Source: an uncultured Chromatiaceae bacterium (GTDB lineage Bacteria > Pseudomonadota > Gammaproteobacteria > Chromatiales > Chromatiaceae). Taken from it: 64,000 nucleotides of DNA. The stretch spans positions 1 to 64,000 of the forward strand of contig CALALB010000037.1 of assembly GCA_937923175.1 (NCBI GenBank). Direction: 5' to 3'. This document shows positions 60,749 through 64,000 of the stretch, in pieces. The notes under the pieces are model-generated. The model had not been told where the DNA came from. It ran no database searches and was given only the letters and a program-made list of their open reading frames with translations. Both the position numbers and the translations under genes were made by a program. Positions within the stretch are counted from its first letter, which is position 1. Every line of letters begins with the position of its first letter.

Positions 60749-61858
60749 ATGGCCGCCAAAGCCTGGTTTCTTGAAGGATTTATCGGCGACTCCAAGGTCA
60801 TGCGCCGCATCCGGCTCGATACCTTTCCCTTCCGCGTCGGTCGGCAAGAGGGTCTGGCCTTGCGCCTGGATATCGCCGGCGTCTCCCGCAATCACGCTGA
60901 GTTTACCGAGTCCGATCAGGACGACCGGCTGATCCTGCGCGATCTCAACTCGACCAATGGCACCTATGTCAACCGCGAGCGCATCACTGCGCCCACTGCA
61001 GTTCAGGAAGGCGACATCATCCATTTTGCCGATCAGGAGTTTCGCCTGATGGTATTGGCTATCCAGATGGCCTCTGATGTGGATCGCACCCAGGTAGGCA
61101 TCGATACCCTGCCCAAAAAATTGCCGCAAGGTGCACGCGAGTTTCAACAGATGCTGATCAGCGGTGCAGTCGGCGTTGCCTTTCAGCCGATTGTCGATGT
61201 CGAGGGGCGTCTCTTTGCCTTCGAACTACTCGGACGAGGCGCCTTTCCTGGACTGCCGAGTGCCCCCTATCCGCTATTTCAAATCGCCGAAAGCCTTGAA
61301 CTCGAAGTCCCATTTAGCGATCTGTTGCGCCGACGGGCGGTTGAGCTGGCTGCGACCCTTGACCCCCATGGACGGTTTTTCTTTAACATCCATCCGCGCG
61401 AGATCGAGCAGCCAGACCGTTTGCTCGCCAGCCTGACCGAGTTACGCCACAATTTTCCCACCCCGCGTTTGGTCCTCGAGATCCATGAAGGGGCCGTCAC
61501 CAAGGGACCTACGATTCGGCGCATTCGCGATCATCTCAACCAACTGGATATCGGTTTGGCCTATGACGATTTCGGCGCGGGGCAGGCGCGGCTCTTGGAG
61601 CTGACCGAGGTCCCGCCCGACTATGTCAAGTTTGACATGGCACTGATCCAGGGTATCGACACCGCCCCCGAGAACAAGCGTCACATGCTCAAGCTGCTCC
61701 AAGACCTGCTCAACGACCTGGGGATCCAATCACTCGCCGAAGGGGTTGAGACCCCAACGGAGTTTGAGTTACTGCGGGCAATGGGTATCACCCTCTTTCA
61801 GGGTTATCTATTCGGAAAGCCCAGCAACACACTCGCTGTACCTCACCCCTCGCGCTAA
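60749..61858 (+). CDS. FHA domain-EAL domain fusion protein
   Basis: The 369-residue protein (ATG at 60749, with AGGGGGG just upstream) joins two signalling modules. The FHA phosphothreonine-binding domain (about 5-110) has GRQEG, SRNHAEF (46-52) and NSTNGTYV (67-74). The EAL c-di-GMP phosphodiesterase domain (about 125-365) has FAFELLGRG in place of EALxR, FNIHP, LEIHEGAV, the YDDFGAG metal site, VKFDMALIQGI and AEGVET. The main metal and lysine residues are retained, so it may be active. The fusion suggests recruitment by Ser/Thr phosphorylation. An upstream in-frame extension to 60707 is less likely. Confidence 0.88.
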   Translation: MAAKAWFLEGFIGDSKVMRRIRLDTFPFRVGRQEGLALRLDIAGVSRNHAEFTESDQDDRLILRDLNSTNGTYVNRERITAPTAVQEGDIIHFADQEFRLMVLAIQMASDVDRTQVGIDTLPKKLPQGAREFQQMLISGAVGVAFQPIVDVEGRLFAFELLGRGAFPGLPSAPYPLFQIAESLELEVPFSDLLRRRAVELAATLDPHGRFFFNIHPREIEQPDRLLASLTELRHNFPTPRLVLEIHEGAVTKGPTIRRIRDHLNQLDIGLAYDDFGAGQARLLELTEVPPDYVKFDMALIQGIDTAPENKRHMLKLLQDLLNDLGIQSLAEGVETPTEFELLRAMGITLFQGYLFGKPSNTLAVPHPSR

Positions 61859-61908
61859 GGCTGCGCCCCTTGGGATTTGGTTGTGCCAAAACCTCGCCTC
61901 CGGTTTTT

Positions 61909-62200
61909 TCAGTGTGGCGTCTGCTGCTGCTCGATGTACTGGCGCACGCTGGCAATCGGCGCGCCGCCCCAGCTTGAAGCAAAGTAGGACGGCGACCACA
62001 GCGCGCCGGGCCAGTAATAGCGCCTTTGGATGTCTGGTCGCTCCTTGCACAGCAATCTGCAGGACACACCCTTGAGGCTGTTCACGAGCTTGGAGCCTGC
62101 AACCTTCGGCGGATAGCCCACGAGCAGACGCACGTGATCGTCCTCGCCGTCCATCTCGATCAATTGCGCCTCGAAGCGGAAGCTGTCTAGGTCGGCGGCA
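61909..62200 (-). pseudogene. IS200-like transposase TnpA, 3' fragment
   Basis: About 95 residues match the C-terminal part of Y1 transposases: VNSLKGVSCRLLCKERPDIQ, GALWSPSYFASSWGGAPI and VRQYIEQQQTPH, with the catalytic tyrosine in the last segment. The HUH motif, normally HVH, reads HVR in EDDHVRLLV. The first 35-40 residues of the protein are missing. The frame extends to 62259, but codons beyond about 62200 do not match the family. It is very likely inactive. Confidence 0.75.
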
Positions 62201-62230
62201 GGCACGGCCGAACAGCCTGGCCGAAATGTG

Positions 62231-62445
62231 TCTACCCAGTCTGGCCTGAACCAGTCCATCCTCGATCAAGGCGGGCTCGAGTTGCGTCGCCAACTGAATT
62301 ACAGGCTGGCCCGGCGGGACGGATGGCTTGGGGTGGTTGCGCCGCAGAACACCAGCCGCACCTGCCCGCGCTGCGGTCAGGTGTCGGCGGAAAGGACGAC
62401 GCCGATTGGCTCGGCGCGATAATGGGTCAAGGGCGGACACACCCG
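62231..62445 (+). pseudogene. TnpB (IS605 OrfB) C-terminal fragment
   Basis: The match starts at SGLNQSILDQGGLELRRQL and includes PQNTSRTCPRCGQVSAE, the first half of the C-terminal zinc ribbon. The second CxxC pair is missing. A shifted frame continues with DADWLGAI, which also matches TnpB, and then with the QEPSEATQ tail, so the piece has at least two frame disruptions. The RuvC-like core upstream is deleted. It cannot make an active nuclease. Confidence 0.72.
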
Positions 62446-62576
62446 GTTCGCCTGGGAAGCGAGCGATGCAGTCAGGTCGCCAGCAGCAGGAACCCAGCGA
62501 AGCGACTCAGGCGCGGCTCGATGCCGCGCCTGAGCGCCGTAGGAATCTCCGGCCTTCAGACCGGGGAGGGTGTCAA
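62440..62576 (+). ncRNA. Omega-RNA-like 3' end of the IS605-type remnant
   Basis: In living elements the right end is transcribed as the TnpB guide RNA. Here the region contains a perfect 12-base-pair hairpin, CTCAGGCGCGGC-TCGAT-GCCGCGCCTGAG (62506-62534), followed by the classic right-end stem around AATCTCCGGCCTTCAGACCG and the terminal GTGTCAA (62570-62576), after which a guide would begin. TnpB is broken, so any RNA would be an orphan. Transcription is not shown. Confidence 0.4.
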
Positions 62577-62598
62577 GGGTTCCGAGGTAATTAGGGAT

Positions 62599-63024
62599 CT
62601 AACCCTGCTTCAGCTCGTCTGTCTCGAGCTGCTGCATCAGGCTGAAGTTCTTGATGAAGGGCCCAGCCATCCGCGGATCCTTGAGGATCGCCTTGTAATC
62701 GCCGGCCTTGAATTTGAGCTTGCCGGTCGCAAAGGCCGTCCCCATCCCCATCATGCTGATGCCGTCCGCAACCCATTTGAGCCAATCCTTGAGATCAGCA
62801 CGCATGTCCCAATTGGGGGCAGGATCGTTCTCAGACCAGGCACCGGCGCGCACGCACTGGCCGTTCTCGACTACGAAGATCGCGCGTGGATTCTCCTCAT
62901 CCTTGAATCCATAACAGATGACCGAGCTGAAGCCGATCTCGGCGAGCTTGCCGCTGATCTCTGGCTCATTGTTCCAGGCATTCTGGTACTGCTTCATCCA
63001 CTCCTCAGAAAATAGTGCGGCCAT
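62599..63024 (-). CDS. SCP-2 sterol-transfer-like domain protein
   Basis: The ATG at 63024 is preceded by GGAGGA seven bases upstream; an in-frame extension to 63057 is rejected. The 141-residue protein resembles SCP2-fold lipid-binding proteins, with MGMGTAFATGKLKFKAGDYK and ILKDPRMAGPF near the C-terminus, a GKLxVxGD-like signature. The N-terminal part has SEEWMKQYQNAWNNEPE, typical of small bacterial SCP2 proteins. The ligand is unknown. It stands alone between the IS605 remnant and ubiG. Confidence 0.8.
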   Translation of the reverse strand: MAALFSEEWMKQYQNAWNNEPEISGKLAEIGFSSVICYGFKDEENPRAIFVVENGQCVRAGAWSENDPAPNWDMRADLKDWLKWVADGISMMGMGTAFATGKLKFKAGDYKAILKDPRMAGPFIKNFSLMQQLETDELKQG

Positions 63025-63241
63025 GATCGCTCCTCCAGAGGATGTCGCGTGATGCATGATATAATCGCGCAGGAACTCAATACCCGCGCGCCGACGGATT
63101 GTACCAGATCCCTGGATAAAGGGATTCAGCCCGTCTGCACCAGGTCATCCCCGCTTCGTTGATCCTCCCCTTGCCAACCCCAAGTGGTCTGGGAAGGGTT
63201 AAAATGATCACCTGGCAGTCATTGAATGTTTGTAAGCGAAC

Positions 63242-63955
63242 ATGATCGAATCCCATGCCAATGTCGATCCCGCTGAGGTGCGCAAATTCGAGGCCCTGGC
63301 CATGCGCTGGTGGGACCCCGACAGTGAGTTCAAGACCTTGCACGACATCAATCCGTTGCGTCTGGACTATGTCGAACATGGCGCCGGCGGGCTTGCGGGC
63401 AAGCGGGTACTCGATGTAGGCTGCGGTGGGGGCATACTCGCCGAGGGGCTTGCCCAACGTGGGGCCTGGGTCCTGGGGATCGATCTGGGTGCGCTGCCGC
63501 TGCGGGTGGCTGAACTCCATCGGCTGGAAAGCGGGGTTGAGGTCGAATATCGCCAGACGACGGCAGAGGCGCTGGCAGAGGAGCATCCAGAGTCATTCGA
63601 TGTCATCACCTGCATGGAGCTTCTCGAACATGTCCCCAATCCGGCCTCGCTGATTGCGGCCTGCGCGCGTCTGGTTCGACCGGGGGGCCAGGTATTCTTT
63701 TCGACCCTCAACCGCACCCTCCAGGCATATCTATTGGCCATCATCGGCGCCGAATATCTCCTGGGGATGTTACCGCGCGGCACCCATGACTATGCACGTT
63801 TCATCCGCCCCTCGGAGCTCGCTGCCTGGGCCAGGCAGGCGTCTTTACAGACGACCGACCTGACAGGCTTGGTCTATGAGCCGCTGACCCGCACTTATCG
63901 GCTTGTCCCTGGCAAGCTGGATGTGAACTATCTTGCAACCTGCGTGCGCTCATGA
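63242..63955 (+). CDS. ubiG: Bifunctional ubiquinone 3-demethylubiquinol/2-polyprenyl-6-hydroxyphenol methyltransferase
   Basis: UbiG performs both O-methylations of ubiquinone synthesis using SAM. The 237-residue protein has the family opening VDPAEVRKFEALAMRWWDPD, the SAM motif VLDVGCGGGILAEGLA, CMELLEHVPNP, and PRGTHDYARFIRPSEL near the C-terminus. The length is normal. The stop overlaps the start of the next gene by four bases (ATGA), the common ubiG-gph order. Confidence 0.95.
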   Translation: MIESHANVDPAEVRKFEALAMRWWDPDSEFKTLHDINPLRLDYVEHGAGGLAGKRVLDVGCGGGILAEGLAQRGAWVLGIDLGALPLRVAELHRLESGVEVEYRQTTAEALAEEHPESFDVITCMELLEHVPNPASLIAACARLVRPGGQVFFSTLNRTLQAYLLAIIGAEYLLGMLPRGTHDYARFIRPSELAAWARQASLQTTDLTGLVYEPLTRTYRLVPGKLDVNYLATCVRS

Positions 63956-64000
63956 CCACAGCATCTGCGGCTGACACCCAGCTGATCCTGTTCGACCTGG
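63952..64000 (+). CDS. gph: Phosphoglycolate phosphatase-like HAD hydrolase, 5' end only
   Basis: Only the first 16 codons are in the window (MTTASAADTQLILFDL). LILFDL is the start of the HAD nucleophile motif (DxD). The ATG overlaps the ubiG stop (ATGA). In many Gammaproteobacteria ubiG is followed by gph, which hydrolyses 2-phosphoglycolate from Rubisco oxygenation. The identity rests on that context. Confidence 0.65.
   Translation, partial: MTTASAADTQLILFDL

Larger units (their letters stand above)
61888..62576. mobile_element. Remnant of an IS200/IS605-type element (divergent tnpA/tnpB, inner part deleted)
   Basis: Left to right it carries the 3' portion of a minus-strand Y1 transposase gene, then the 3' portion of a plus-strand tnpB gene, then a typical right end with two hairpins and the ending GGGGAGGGTGTCAA. 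The start halves of both genes are missing around one junction near 62200-62235, as if a single deletion removed the centre of the element. AAAACC...GGTTTT at 61888-61907 could be the left-end hairpin, or a terminator of the FHA-EAL gene. The borders are estimated. Confidence 0.72.

Noticed and set aside
61808-62440. A 210-codon minus-strand frame across the IS605 remnant
   Set aside because: Out of frame with the recognisable TnpA fragment and overlaps the FHA-EAL gene end; a chance frame.

Overview
The window looks like chromosome from a purple sulfur bacterium (Gammaproteobacteria, probably Chromatiaceae). This is inferred from three things. There is a stand-alone soxYZ pair whose SoxY ends in GGCGG. 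There is a sulfide:quinone-reductase-like flavoprotein. The housekeeping gene orders are typically gammaproteobacterial (amidase-mutL-miaA-hfq-hflX-hflK-hflC-DUF2065-hisZ-purA; proA-nadD-rsfS; apaG-apaH; proS-fabA-holC). The DNA is GC-rich and densely coded, mostly on the minus strand. No tRNA, rRNA, CRISPR array or prophage was seen.

Layout. 1-1863: unassigned DNA and a decayed IS630-family element. 1864-5802: phosphoketolase and a photolyase. 5764-20776: about 15 kb of minus-strand genes that read like one super-operon (PilZ protein, nnr, tsaE, amidase, mutL, miaA, hfq, hflX, hflK, hflC, DUF2065, hisZ, purA, tcdA), with several 1-4 base stop/start overlaps. 20975-23710: proS-fabA-holC. 23779-28647 (minus): HD-GYP response regulator, parC, cca. 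28664-31317: DUF2939 protein, an orphan HAD-associated protein and ferritin. 31539-34165: a two-gene CysD-like/CysN-CysC-like unit whose ATP-sulfurylase parts lack key motifs. 34251-37683: divergent apbC and metG. 38286-45469 (minus): a zinc-finger gene, ilvE, glnE, ppdK. 45661-48504: valS. 49196-51479: bepA-soxY-soxZ. 51656-51850: a broken fragment of a glucose-1-phosphate cytidylyltransferase gene. 51923-54032: a CbiX-type chelatase, a Gfo/Idh/MocA oxidoreductase and a 56-residue membrane protein. 54195-57212: apaG-apaH facing folA-rsfS-nadD, then an uncatalogued 59-residue basic peptide gene. 57245-60685: an SQR-like flavoprotein, proA and msrB. 60749-61858: an FHA-EAL fusion. 61888-62576: remnant of an IS605-type element whose omega-RNA-like 3' end is still well formed. 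62599-64000: SCP2-like protein, ubiG and the start of gph.

How the genes work together. Sulfur oxidation is represented by soxYZ (the thiosulfate carrier) and the SQR-like enzyme. Cyclic-di-GMP signalling is represented by a PilZ receptor, an HD-GYP hydrolase and an FHA-linked EAL protein. Carbon flow is represented by phosphoketolase and pyruvate phosphate dikinase. The rest is translation (proS, valS, metG, cca, miaA, tsaE, tcdA), repair (mutL, phr), RNA control (hfq) and nitrogen control (glnE).

Best candidates for something undescribed are the remodelled CysD/CysN-C pair, the basic aromatic peptide next to the SQR-like gene, and the orphan HAD-associated gene whose ribosome-binding site is buried in a hairpin. 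All functions are read from sequence motifs and recalled families; no database search was possible.
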